From contig NZ_FXWI01000002.1 of assembly GCF_900177765.1 (NCBI RefSeq), forward strand, positions 310,001 to 374,000: a DNA stretch of 64,000 bases, written 5' to 3'. Shown one piece after another: positions 7,671 to 15,399 of this stretch. The translations under genes and the position numbers were made by a program. Every line of letters starts with the position of its first letter. Position 1 is the stretch's first letter. This DNA comes from Agreia sp. VKM Ac-1783. GTDB lineage: Bacteria > Actinomycetota > Actinomycetes > Actinomycetales > Microbacteriaceae. The notes under the pieces are model-generated. The model was given only the letters and a program-made list of their open reading frames with translations, searched no databases and was not told the origin of the DNA.

Positions 7671-10199
7671 ATGACACCGCAGACACCAGACGCCGCCCCT
7701 GAGACGCCCGAGAAGATTCTCGACGTCGACGTCTCGACCGAGATGCAGGACTCGTTCCTCGAGTACGCATACTCGGTTATCTATTCGCGCGCTCTGCCCG
7801 ACGCTCGCGATGGTCTCAAGCCGGTGCAGCGTCGCATCCTCTATCAGATGAGCGACATGGGGCTCCGCCCCGATCGGGGGCACGTCAAGAGCGCCCGCGT
7901 GGTCGGCGAGGTCATGGGCAAGCTGCACCCGCACGGCGACACGGCGATCTATGACGCGCTCGTACGCATGGCCCAGTCGTGGACCCTGCGTGTTCCTCTG
8001 ATCGACGGACACGGCAACTTCGGCTCTCCCGACGACGGACCCGCAGCTCCGAGATACACCGAGGCGCGCCTCGCAGCGGCTGCTCTCGCAATGACAGACG
8101 GACTCGACGAAGACGTCGTGGACTTCGTACCCAACTACGACAACCAGCTGACTCAGCCCGACGTCCTCCCCGCAGCGTTCCCCAACCTACTCGTCAACGG
8201 AGCGGCCGGGATCGCTGTGGGCATGGCCACCAACATGGCTCCCCACAACCTCGTCGAGGTCGTCGCCGGGGCGCGCTACCTGATCGACAATCCCGACGCG
8301 TCGATCGACGACCTGATGTCGTTCATTCCCGGCCCGGATCTGCCCGGTGGTGGAACGATCGTCGGACTGGCGGGCATCCGCGACGCGTACACGACCGGTC
8401 GGGGCAGCTTCAAGACGCGGGCTCGAGTGAGCATCGAGAACCTCACCGCCCGCAAGGTCGGTCTCGTCGTGACCGAGCTGCCCTATCTCGTGGGAACCGA
8501 GAAGGTGATCTCGAAGATCAAAGACGGCGTGACCAGCAAGAAGCTCGCCGGCATCTCCGACGTCACCGATCTCACCGACCGCACCCACGGTCTGCGTCTG
8601 GTCATCGGCATCAAGACAGGCTTCAGCCCGGATGCCGTTCTCGAGCAGCTCTATCGGTACACCCCGCTCGAAGAGTCGTTCAATATCAACAACGTCGCCC
8701 TCGTGAGGGGTGAGCCGCAGACGCTCGGCCTGCGTGATCTGCTGCAGGTGTACATCGATCACCGCATCGAGGTGATCACGCGGCGTACGCGTTTCCGGCT
8801 GGCTCGCCGAACCGAGAGATTGCACCTCGTCGAAGGTCTGCTCATCGCGATCCTCGACATCGACGAGGTCATCCAGGTGATCAGGGCGAGCGACGACACC
8901 GAGGCCGCTCGCGTGCGATTGATAGACGTGTTCGAGTTGAGCGTGCTCCAGGCGGACTACATCCTCGAACTGCGTCTACGACGGCTCACCAAGTTCTCCC
9001 GCATCGAACTCGAAGCAGAGCGAGACTCCCTGCGCAAGGAGATCGAGGAGCTCACCGCCCTCCTCGGCTCTCCCGCATTGATTCGCCGGGCCGTCTCCTC
9101 TGAGCTGGACGCCGTCGCCGAGAAGCTCGGCACCCCGCGCCGCACGCTGCTCACCGAGGCGAAGGCCGGCGCTGCGCCCTCGTCACGCAGGGCTCAACCC
9201 GTCGTGCTCGAACTCGCCGACACCGCCTGCGTGATCGTTCTGAGCACTACGGGTAGGGCCATCCGAATCGATTACCCCGAAGGCACGGATGCCGCGCCGC
9301 TTCCCGGGGCAGCGGCCCGCCGGGCGCGTCACGACGCCGTTCTCTCTCTCGTGAGCACCACGAGTCGCAGCGAGGTCGGTGCGGTCACCACCCTCGGCAG
9401 GCTCATTCGTATGCCGGTCCTCGATCTGCCCGTCGTTCCGATCAACTCGGTGCAGCTCGCCGCCGGCGTGCGCATCGCCGAGTACCTGGGGCTGGACACG
9501 AAGAAGGAGCGCGTTGTCGGCCTCGTCTCGCTCGACTCCCCTGTTCCGATCGCGCTCGGCACCATCAGCGGTGTGGTCAAGCGACTCATTCCCCAGGATT
9601 ACGCGAACAAGCCCGACTTCGAGATCATCGCGCTGAAGCAGGGCGACTACGTCGTCGGAGTGGCCCAGCCGAGTGAGGAGAGCGAGTTGATCTTCGCCGC
9701 CTCCGACGCCCAGCTGCTCCGGTTCTCCGTGAACTCGGTGCGCCCTCAGGGGCGCACGGCCGGAGGCATGGCCGGCATGAAGCTGTCGCCCGGCGCCCGG
9801 TGCATCTACTTCGGCGCGGTGGCGCCCGACGAGAGCGCTGTCGTCGCGACCGTGGCCGGCAGCACGTCGATGCTCCCCGGAACGGATGCGGGCAGTGCCA
9901 AGGTGTCTGACTTCTCGGAGTTCCCAGCCAAGGGTCGTGCGACGGGTGGAGTCCGCGCTCAGAGGTTCTTGAAGGGCGAAGACATCATGCTTCAGGCGTG
10001 GGTGGGTCCGCAGCCGGCACTCGCCGTCGGCACAGACGGTTCGATTCGCCAGCTGCCTGACGGCGGCTCTCGTCGCGATGCTTCGGGTACACCGCTCGAG
10101 GCGATCGTCGGTTCGATCGGTGCCACGATGGCTTCCCGGATGCCGACCGTTCCTGGCTCCGGCCCGGTCGGTGACGCCGACTCTGGCGAGACCGACTGA
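7671..10199 (+). CDS. parC: DNA topoisomerase IV subunit A (ParC)
   Basis: Breakage-reunion subunit of a type IIA topoisomerase, partner of ParE encoded just downstream. The 842-residue product has the winged-helix core (catalytic Y129 in [10 protein letters not shown]), the quinolone-determining stretch [15 protein letters not shown] with Thr91 and Asp95 in the usual sensitive-type positions, the tower and coiled-coil gate (about 345-500), and a beta-propeller C-terminal domain from about 525. I find no canonical QRRGGKG-type GyrA box, which argues for topoisomerase IV (decatenation) rather than gyrase. The start ATG 7671 has only a weak ribosome site. A 24-bp terminator hairpin follows the stop. 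Confidence 0.93.
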   Translation: MTPQTPDAAPETPEKILDVDVSTEMQDSFLEYAYSVIYSRALPDARDGLKPVQRRILYQMSDMGLRPDRGHVKSARVVGEVMGKLHPHGDTAIYDALVRMAQSWTLRVPLIDGHGNFGSPDDGPAAPRYTEARLAAAALAMTDGLDEDVVDFVPNYDNQLTQPDVLPAAFPNLLVNGAAGIAVGMATNMAPHNLVEVVAGARYLIDNPDASIDDLMSFIPGPDLPGGGTIVGLAGIRDAYTTGRGSFKTRARVSIENLTARKVGLVVTELPYLVGTEKVISKIKDGVTSKKLAGISDVTDLTDRTHGLRLVIGIKTGFSPDAVLEQLYRYTPLEESFNINNVALVRGEPQTLGLRDLLQVYIDHRIEVITRRTRFRLARRTERLHLVEGLLIAILDIDEVIQVIRASDDTEAARVRLIDVFELSVLQADYILELRLRRLTKFSRIELEAERDSLRKEIEELTALLGSPALIRRAVSSELDAVAEKLGTPRRTLLTEAKAGAAPSSRRAQPVVLELADTACVIVLSTTGRAIRIDYPEGTDAAPLPGAAARRARHDAVLSLVSTTSRSEVGAVTTLGRLIRMPVLDLPVVPINSVQLAAGVRIAEYLGLDTKKERVVGLVSLDSPVPIALGTISGVVKRLIPQDYANKPDFEIIALKQGDYVVGVAQPSEESELIFAASDAQLLRFSVNSVRPQGRTAGGMAGMKLSPGARCIYFGAVAPDESAVVATVAGSTSMLPGTDAGSAKVSDFSEFPAKGRATGGVRAQRFLKGEDIMLQAWVGPQPALAVGTDGSIRQLPDGGSRRDASGTPLEAIVGSIGATMASRMPTVPGSGPVGDADSGETD

Positions 10200-10205
10200 G
10201 TAAGC

Positions 10206-10255
10206 ACATACGAAGAGAGGCCGTTCCCCGTGGGGAACGGCCTCTCTTCGTATGT
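10206..10255. terminator. Bidirectional terminator between parC and the DUF7455 gene
   Basis: Perfect 24-bp inverted repeat (10206-10229 with 10232-10255) separated by two bases, between two convergent genes. The core AGAGGCCGTTCCCC and its complement are GC-rich. No long T-run follows on either side. Confidence 0.85.
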
Positions 10256-10273
10256 CAGACGTTACGTCGTGAC

Positions 10274-10501
10274 CTACTTCTCGAGGAGTCGCGCGGACTC
10301 GTCGAGCCAGCTCTTGGCGAGCGGCGAAAGCTTGTCGTGGAACTTCTTGCCGTGGTGCGAGCAGAAGAAGAGTTCGCTGCCGGACTCCATCTCCACTCGA
10401 ACGTACGCCTGCGCGCCGCAGCTGTCGCAGCGGTCTGCGCCGGTCAGCTGGTACGTGGTCTCTTCGGTGATGGTGCCGTTTTCCGTTGCTGTTGTGTGCA
10501 T
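10274..10501 (-). CDS. DUF7455 small zinc-ribbon protein
   Basis: A 75-residue protein with CDSCGAQAYVRVEM followed by ELFFCSHHGKKFHDKL, which gives a Cx2C plus C-x-H/H metal site. The family, now called DUF7455, is common in actinobacteria near sigma-A and topoisomerase genes; function unknown. It is antisense to and wedged between parC and parE, with its own upstream region shared with parE. The ATG at 10501 follows a GAGGAGC ribosome site on the minus strand. High charge and small size suggest a soluble nucleic-acid or protein-binding role, but this is not shown. Confidence 0.88.
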   Translation of the reverse strand: MHTTATENGTITEETTYQLTGADRCDSCGAQAYVRVEMESGSELFFCSHHGKKFHDKLSPLAKSWLDESARLLEK

Positions 10502-10709
10502 GTGATGCTCCTCACGCCTCGCTGCTCGACAACCGATCTAGTTATCAAATCACGGGTAGGTTTTGCCGGTGCCGCTTTCGCTCGTGTTTCGCTGTGCGCG
10601 TACGTCGAATCGGGTGTTTCGTGTCGGTGGACCGGCACGGCCCGGCGGGAAACTACAGTTGATCGCTGGGCCCCGATCCAATAGGCCCGACGCTTATTTG
10701 GGAGAACAC

Positions 10710-12794
10710 GTGGCATCGGCCGACTATTCCGCACGGCACCTGTCTGTACTCGAGGGTCTCGAGGCTGTGCGCAAGCGCCCGGGCATGTACATCGGGTCCA
10801 CGGATTCCCGCGGGCTCATGCACTGCGTCTGGGAGATCATCGACAACTCCGTCGACGAGGCCCTGGGCGGCCACGGTTCCGAGATCGAGATCCAGCTGCA
10901 CGCCGACTCGAGCGTCGAGGTTCGTGACCGTGCGCGAGGAATCCCCGTCGATATCGAGCCGAAAACCGGCCTGTCCGGGGTCGAGGTCGTCTTCACCAAG
11001 CTGCACGCCGGCGGAAAGTTCGGCTCTGGTTCGTATGCGGCATCCGGTGGTCTGCACGGCGTCGGCGCCTCGGTCGTCAACGCCCTCTCCGAGCGCCTCG
11101 ATGTCGAGGTCGACCGCGACGGCAAGACCTATGCCATGTCGTTCCACCGGGGAGAGCCGGGCGTCTTCGACGACGCCGGTTCGATTCCGACGCCGGATGC
11201 GCCGTTCACGCCGTTCGAGAACGGCAGCGAACTCCGCATCGTCGGCAAGGTCAAGCGCGGCGTCACGGGAACGCGCATCCGATACTGGGCCGACCGCCAG
11301 ATCTTCAGTTCGACGGCTCGCTTCCAGACTGAAGAGCTCTTCGATCGCGCCCGCCAGACCGCGTTCCTCGTGCCGGGCCTGTCGATCGGCATCACCGACG
11401 AGCGTGGCGAAGAGGTGCGCCGCGACGCGTTCCGCTTCGACGGGGGGATCGCGGAGTTCGTCGAACACCTCGCAACAGATTCGGGCGTCACCGAGACGTG
11501 GCGACTCCAGGGAAGCGGATCGTTCACCGAGACGGTTCCCGTGCTCTCGCCCCAGGGCGCCATGGTGCCGACGGAGCTCAGCCGGGAGTGCGACGTCGAT
11601 CTGGCCCTGCGTTGGGGAACAGGCTACGAGACGACATTCCGCAGTTTTGTGAACATCATCGCGACGCCCAAGGGCGGAACGCACCAGGCCGGTTTCGAGG
11701 CGGGTCTTCTGAAGTTCCTGCGCCAGACCGTCGAGGCGAACGCCCGTCGGCTCAAGGCGGGAACCGACAAGCTCGAGAAAGACGACGTGCTCGCCGGCCT
11801 GACCGCTGTTCTGACCGTTCGGCTGCCCGAGCCTCAGTTCGAAGGCCAGACGAAGGAGATCCTCGGAACCCCCGCGGTACGCAACATCGTGTCTCAGGTC
11901 GTCGCGAAGGGCCTGAAGGAGAGATTCGAGTCGACCAAGCGCGACGACAAGGCCCAGACCGCTCTGGTGCTCGACAAGGTCGTCGCCGAGATGAAGTCGC
12001 GTATCTCAGCCCGAGCGCACAAAGAGACCCAGCGTCGCAAGAACGCCCTCGAGTCGTCGTCGTTGCCGGCGAAGCTCGTGGACTGCCGTTCCAACGATGT
12101 CGCTCTGAGCGAATTGATGATCGTCGAGGGTGACTCGGCGCTGGGAACGGCGAAGCTCGCGCGCAACAGCGAGTTCCAGGCGCTTCTGCCCATTCGAGGC
12201 AAGATCCTCAACGTGCAGAAGGCCTCGGTCTCGGACATGCTGGGCAACACGGAGTGCGCCTCGATCATCCAGGTCATCGGCGCCGGCTCTGGGCGCTCGT
12301 TCGATCTGTCTACGGCCCGTTACGGCAAGATCATCCTGATGAGCGACGCCGACGTCGACGGAGCGCACATCAGAACGCTGCTGCTCACGCTGTTCTTCCG
12401 CTACATGAGGCCCCTGGTCGAAGACGGTCGCGTCTACGCGGCCGTCCCTCCCCTGCACCGCGTCGTCGTGATGAACCCCGGCACGAAGCCCAACGAGACG
12501 ATCTACACCTACTCAGAGGCGGAACTGCACACTCTGCTCACCCAGCTCGACAAGGCGAAGAAGCGCTACCAGGATCCGATCCAGCGCTACAAGGGCCTGG
12601 GCGAGATGGATGCCGATCAGCTCGCGACGACGACGATGGACAAGCGCCACCGCACCCTGCGCCGAGTCGGTGTCAGCGACGCCGAGCGTGCTGAGCGCAC
12701 GTTCGACCTGCTGATGGGCGACGACGTGGCCCCGCGTAAGGAGTTCATCATCGCGGGCTCCGAGGGTATGTCGCGAGAGCGCATCGACACCTGA
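10710..12794 (+). CDS. parE: DNA topoisomerase IV subunit B (ParE)
   Basis: ATPase subunit of topoisomerase IV, 694 residues. The GHKL ATPase domain shows NSVDEALGG, the adenine-binding Asp in VRDRARGIPVD and the lid SGGLHGVGASVVNALS. The Toprim domain shows IVEGDSALG and MSDADVDGAHI, which bind Mg. The tail motif QRYKGLGEMDADQL is intact. The start is the GTG at 10710, five bases after GGGAGAA; a longer frame from 10563 is unsupported. The ATPase motif reads DRARGIP where DNGRGIP is usual; the functional Asp is kept. The gene converges on the alr-like pair with a 30-bp gap. Confidence 0.95.
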   Translation: MASADYSARHLSVLEGLEAVRKRPGMYIGSTDSRGLMHCVWEIIDNSVDEALGGHGSEIEIQLHADSSVEVRDRARGIPVDIEPKTGLSGVEVVFTKLHAGGKFGSGSYAASGGLHGVGASVVNALSERLDVEVDRDGKTYAMSFHRGEPGVFDDAGSIPTPDAPFTPFENGSELRIVGKVKRGVTGTRIRYWADRQIFSSTARFQTEELFDRARQTAFLVPGLSIGITDERGEEVRRDAFRFDGGIAEFVEHLATDSGVTETWRLQGSGSFTETVPVLSPQGAMVPTELSRECDVDLALRWGTGYETTFRSFVNIIATPKGGTHQAGFEAGLLKFLRQTVEANARRLKAGTDKLEKDDVLAGLTAVLTVRLPEPQFEGQTKEILGTPAVRNIVSQVVAKGLKERFESTKRDDKAQTALVLDKVVAEMKSRISARAHKETQRRKNALESSSLPAKLVDCRSNDVALSELMIVEGDSALGTAKLARNSEFQALLPIRGKILNVQKASVSDMLGNTECASIIQVIGAGSGRSFDLSTARYGKIILMSDADVDGAHIRTLLLTLFFRYMRPLVEDGRVYAAVPPLHRVVVMNPGTKPNETIYTYSEAELHTLLTQLDKAKKRYQDPIQRYKGLGEMDADQLATTTMDKRHRTLRRVGVSDAERAERTFDLLMGDDVAPRKEFIIAGSEGMSRERIDT

Positions 12795-12824
12795 TCCGCG
12801 CCGCGCCGAGAATGTGCGCGCCTT

Positions 12825-13898
12825 TCAGACTAGGCGTCGAGGAATTCGCGGGCTCAGCCGTACGACCAGTTCCTCCGACATGGTGTCGGTGGCGTTGCCC
12901 CACTCCTGAAGCGTCTGCTCCCCCGCGCTGCCATCGCCCCACACGGTCACCGTATCGCCGACGGCGACATCGCTGTCGTCATCGAGGGCGATCCAGGCTC
13001 TGTCGACCTCGAGAGGGCCGACAAGCGGATGCCTCCGGCCGTCGATGGCCACGGCGATGCGCCCGGGCGCAGAGGTCGAGAGACCATCGGCGAAGCCGAG
13101 GTCGATGGATGCCCGGCGGCGGCCATCCGGAAGCGCCTCGATCAGCGAGATGGGCGCGCGCAGCGTCATCACCTGACGCAGACCCATGCTCTCGGCGCTC
13201 GGACCGTCGCCGGGCGGCAGCCCGTAGACGAAAGCGCCGAAGCGCACGAGGTCGAATCGCGCGTCTGATCTGGCGAAACCTGCAGCACTGGCTGCCAGGT
13301 GCCGCAGAGGCGCGCGCACGCCGAGGTCACGGGCGATAGCGACAGCATCTTCGAATCGGGCGATCGAGAGCGAATCCTCGTGGTCGTCTGCCTCGGCGAT
13401 GTGGGTCCAGACCGCCACGATCTCGACGACTCCCTGATCCTCCAGATCCCGAGCCCGTGCCACGAGCCCAGGCCAGTCCTCGGGCGTCGCGCCGTTGCGA
13501 TGGAGCCCTGTGTCGATCTTGAGGTGAACCCGAGCGGGGTTCGCGGCTTGCGATGCGGCGATGGTGTTCAGCTGCGCGACAGTCGAGATGCCGAGATCGA
13601 CCGAGGCGGCGATCGCGGGCGCGAGGTCTTCCTCGGGGTCGAGCAGCCAGGCGAAGATCCGGGTGGGCGACGAGACGCCGGCATCGCGCAGCGACAGCGC
13701 CGTGGGCAGATCGAGGGCGCCGATCCACGAGACGCCCGAGTCGACCGCAGCTCTCGTCACGTCGATCAGGCCATGCCCGTATGCGTCGTTCTTGACCACC
13801 ACCATCACCTGAGACGGCGCAACCTGCGCGGTCAGCACGTCGATATTGTGCCGAAGTGCCTCGAGATCGATGAGAATCTCGCCTGTCGGGATCGTCAT
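12825..13898 (-). CDS. Alanine racemase-like protein, long subunit (PLP lysine present, catalytic tyrosine loop deleted)
   Basis: Fold-type III PLP racemase homologue, 357 residues. The barrel is complete: PLP lysine K36 and Y40 in VVVKNDAYGHG, R134 in KIDTGLHRNG, H166 in VWTHIAEAD, S204 in HLAASAAGF and R219 in LVRFGAFVYG. In the C-terminal domain the loop that carries the second catalytic residue (family GVSYGxxY) is missing: PISLIEALPDG runs straight into RRRASIDLGFADG, about 15 residues short. The family M-D substrate motif reads GPLEVDR, and the phosphate-binding Tyr near the C-terminus is Glu. It overlaps the short alr-like gene by four bases (ATGA). As a homodimer it should lack the Tyr base; it may pair with the short protein (see findings). 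Confidence 0.88.
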   Translation of the reverse strand: MTIPTGEILIDLEALRHNIDVLTAQVAPSQVMVVVKNDAYGHGLIDVTRAAVDSGVSWIGALDLPTALSLRDAGVSSPTRIFAWLLDPEEDLAPAIAASVDLGISTVAQLNTIAASQAANPARVHLKIDTGLHRNGATPEDWPGLVARARDLEDQGVVEIVAVWTHIAEADDHEDSLSIARFEDAVAIARDLGVRAPLRHLAASAAGFARSDARFDLVRFGAFVYGLPPGDGPSAESMGLRQVMTLRAPISLIEALPDGRRRASIDLGFADGLSTSAPGRIAVAIDGRRHPLVGPLEVDRAWIALDDDSDVAVGDTVTVWGDGSAGEQTLQEWGNATDTMSEELVVRLSPRIPRRLV

Positions 13899-14647
13899 AC
13901 GTAACTCCGAACGATTCTGTCGCCCAGCGATGCCGTGACCTCCGCCGCGGTCTTTCCCAGGCTCGTGGCCCAGGCCACAGGAGAGGGGTAGCCCTGCGCT
14001 TCGTCTCCGAAGAGCACGACCTCGTCGCCCGGTGAGACCGGCTTGTCGCCGACGTCGAGCATGAAGACGTCCATGGCGACCCGCCCGGCGACCGGGTGGG
14101 TGGAGCCGGCGAACCAAGCCCTACCCCCATTGCACGCGTGTCTGTCGATGCCGTCGCTGTAGCCGAGGCACACCATGGCGAGGGTCGTCGGAGCCGTCGT
14201 GCGGTACACGTAGCCGTAGGAGACACCCTCGTCGGCGCCGACCTTCTTGGTAGACAGGACGCGTGCGGAGAGAGTCATGGCGGGCAGAAGACCGAGGGCT
14301 CGCGGATCGGGAACGGAGAGGGTGTCGAGCCCGAAGATCTCTGGCCCGATGAGACTCTCGGCGGCGGCGTCAGCCTGACGACGCTGGATGGCGGGGATCA
14401 AGACACCCGACGCGCGGATGGCGTGGGCGGCTTCGTCGTTCGACACGAGGAAGGCATCGATCGCCTCTGAGCTCATCGCGGCGGCGACCGCCGCCGCGCC
14501 ATGGCCATAAGCATCGCCACGGAGATCGACGACGATTCTGCTCGGCGAGGCGTGAGCGATGAGGACACGGGAGTTGCCGCGGACGATCCCGAGATCGATC
14601 GTGGCGCGGCGCGGTGGCGTCGGATGGGTCGTGAGCGCTGACGACAT
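13895..14647 (-). CDS. Alanine racemase-like protein, short subunit (catalytic tyrosine present, PLP lysine replaced)
   Basis: A 250-residue alanine racemase homologue, against a usual 360-380. The N-terminal strand keeps the frame of the PLP motif but Arg replaces lysine: R43 in VVDLRGDAYGHG. Between about residues 75 and 115 most of the barrel is gone, including the positions of the family Arg136, His166, Ser204 and Arg219. The C-terminal domain is in contrast well kept: catalytic Y144 in DEGVSYGYVYR, CLGYSDGIDR, and M192-D193 in AGRVAMDVFMLDVG. ATG 14647 follows the gatD-like stop by two bases (TAGTGATG); GTG 14650 is an alternative. The frame is open throughout, so this is not a simple frameshifted pseudogene. 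Confidence 0.88.
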   Translation of the reverse strand: MSSALTTHPTPPRRATIDLGIVRGNSRVLIAHASPSRIVVDLRGDAYGHGAAAVAAAMSSEAIDAFLVSNDEAAHAIRASGVLIPAIQRRQADAAAESLIGPEIFGLDTLSVPDPRALGLLPAMTLSARVLSTKKVGADEGVSYGYVYRTTAPTTLAMVCLGYSDGIDRHACNGGRAWFAGSTHPVAGRVAMDVFMLDVGDKPVSPGDEVVLFGDEAQGYPSPVAWATSLGKTAAEVTASLGDRIVRSYV

Positions 14648-14649
14648 CA

Positions 14650-15399
14650 CTAGATGGTCGTGAAGACGCTCTTGACGTTCGCGACGATCACTTCTCGTGA
14701 CTTGGCGGCCAGACGATCGAGCTCGGCATGCGCTGCCGACGGCGCGTAGGCGACGTCACGGCGTTCCAAGGCGGCTCGGATGACGGCGTCGCTCAACGAG
14801 GGGTTCAACGGCAGAATCGGGCCCTTCGTCTGGGTCGCAATGGATGATCCGGCGATGACGCCCTCACGACCATTGCCGTTGCCGCCACCGGAGGTCACGA
14901 CGCCGAGAGGCACCGCGCCCGAATCGAGGTTCCACTCCGACGCGTTGTCTTCGAAGCCGACCACGGTTCCCTGCGCAGACTCCACGACGATGTATCCGAC
15001 CTGGCGCGGCACTCCGCGTCGAGCCGAGAAGGGAAAGATGCCGACCCCGGCGAGAACGGTGCCGTCGGCGAGTGTGATACCGCCTCCGAGGAGCTCGGCA
15101 CCCGCGCCGACCGCGAAGAAGGGAACTCCGTCGTCTGCCAGTGAGCGCAGAGCCTGCGCGTTCTCCATGAGATCTGCGTAGACGGCGCGAACGGCCGAGA
15201 CGGGGCCGTTTCCGATCACGACGATGTCGGGGTCTTTCGGAAGGCGCCGACCGATGGTGTGCTGCACGACGTCGACCTGGTGGCCCGCTCGCTCGAGACG
15301 TGCCCGCAGCGCCGTGACGTTGCCACGCTCGCCGCTCGACTCGAGGTGCTCGGGGTACAGCTCCAGAATCGATACCGAGTGTGCGGATGACGAACTCAA
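14650..15399 (-). CDS. GatD-like glutamine amidotransferase homologue lacking catalytic Cys and His
   Basis: A 249-residue homologue of GatD, the CobB/CobQ-type glutaminase that feeds ammonia to MurT for amidation of lipid II D-Glu. The scaffold matches: LELYPEHLESSGERGNVTAL at the start, GFEDNASEW, GGGNGNGREGV and KGPILPLNPSLSD. The nucleophile elbow reads FFAVGAGAELLG, so G98 stands where the Cys belongs, and TKGP puts K192 where the catalytic His of LHGP belongs. The early GGGxDxxQ motif is also lost (VIGNGPVSAV). The start is TTG 15399, seven bases after GGAGG and overlapping the murT-like stop (TTGA). It is therefore probably a structural subunit, not a glutaminase. Confidence 0.88.
   Translation of the reverse strand: MSSSSAHSVSILELYPEHLESSGERGNVTALRARLERAGHQVDVVQHTIGRRLPKDPDIVVIGNGPVSAVRAVYADLMENAQALRSLADDGVPFFAVGAGAELLGGGITLADGTVLAGVGIFPFSARRGVPRQVGYIVVESAQGTVVGFEDNASEWNLDSGAVPLGVVTSGGGNGNGREGVIAGSSIATQTKGPILPLNPSLSDAVIRAALERRDVAYAPSAAHAELDRLAAKSREVIVANVKSVFTTI

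Noticed and set aside
12825-14650. Interpretation of the two alr-like genes as one gene split by a frameshift
   Set aside because: The two proteins each contain their own N-terminal PLP-loop region and C-terminal domain, so they are paralogues, not two halves of one gene.
14650-15399. GatD-like protein as a sequencing error
   Set aside because: Several motif changes at independent positions (Cys, His, GGGxDxxQ) in an intact, well-placed frame; a single base error cannot explain them.
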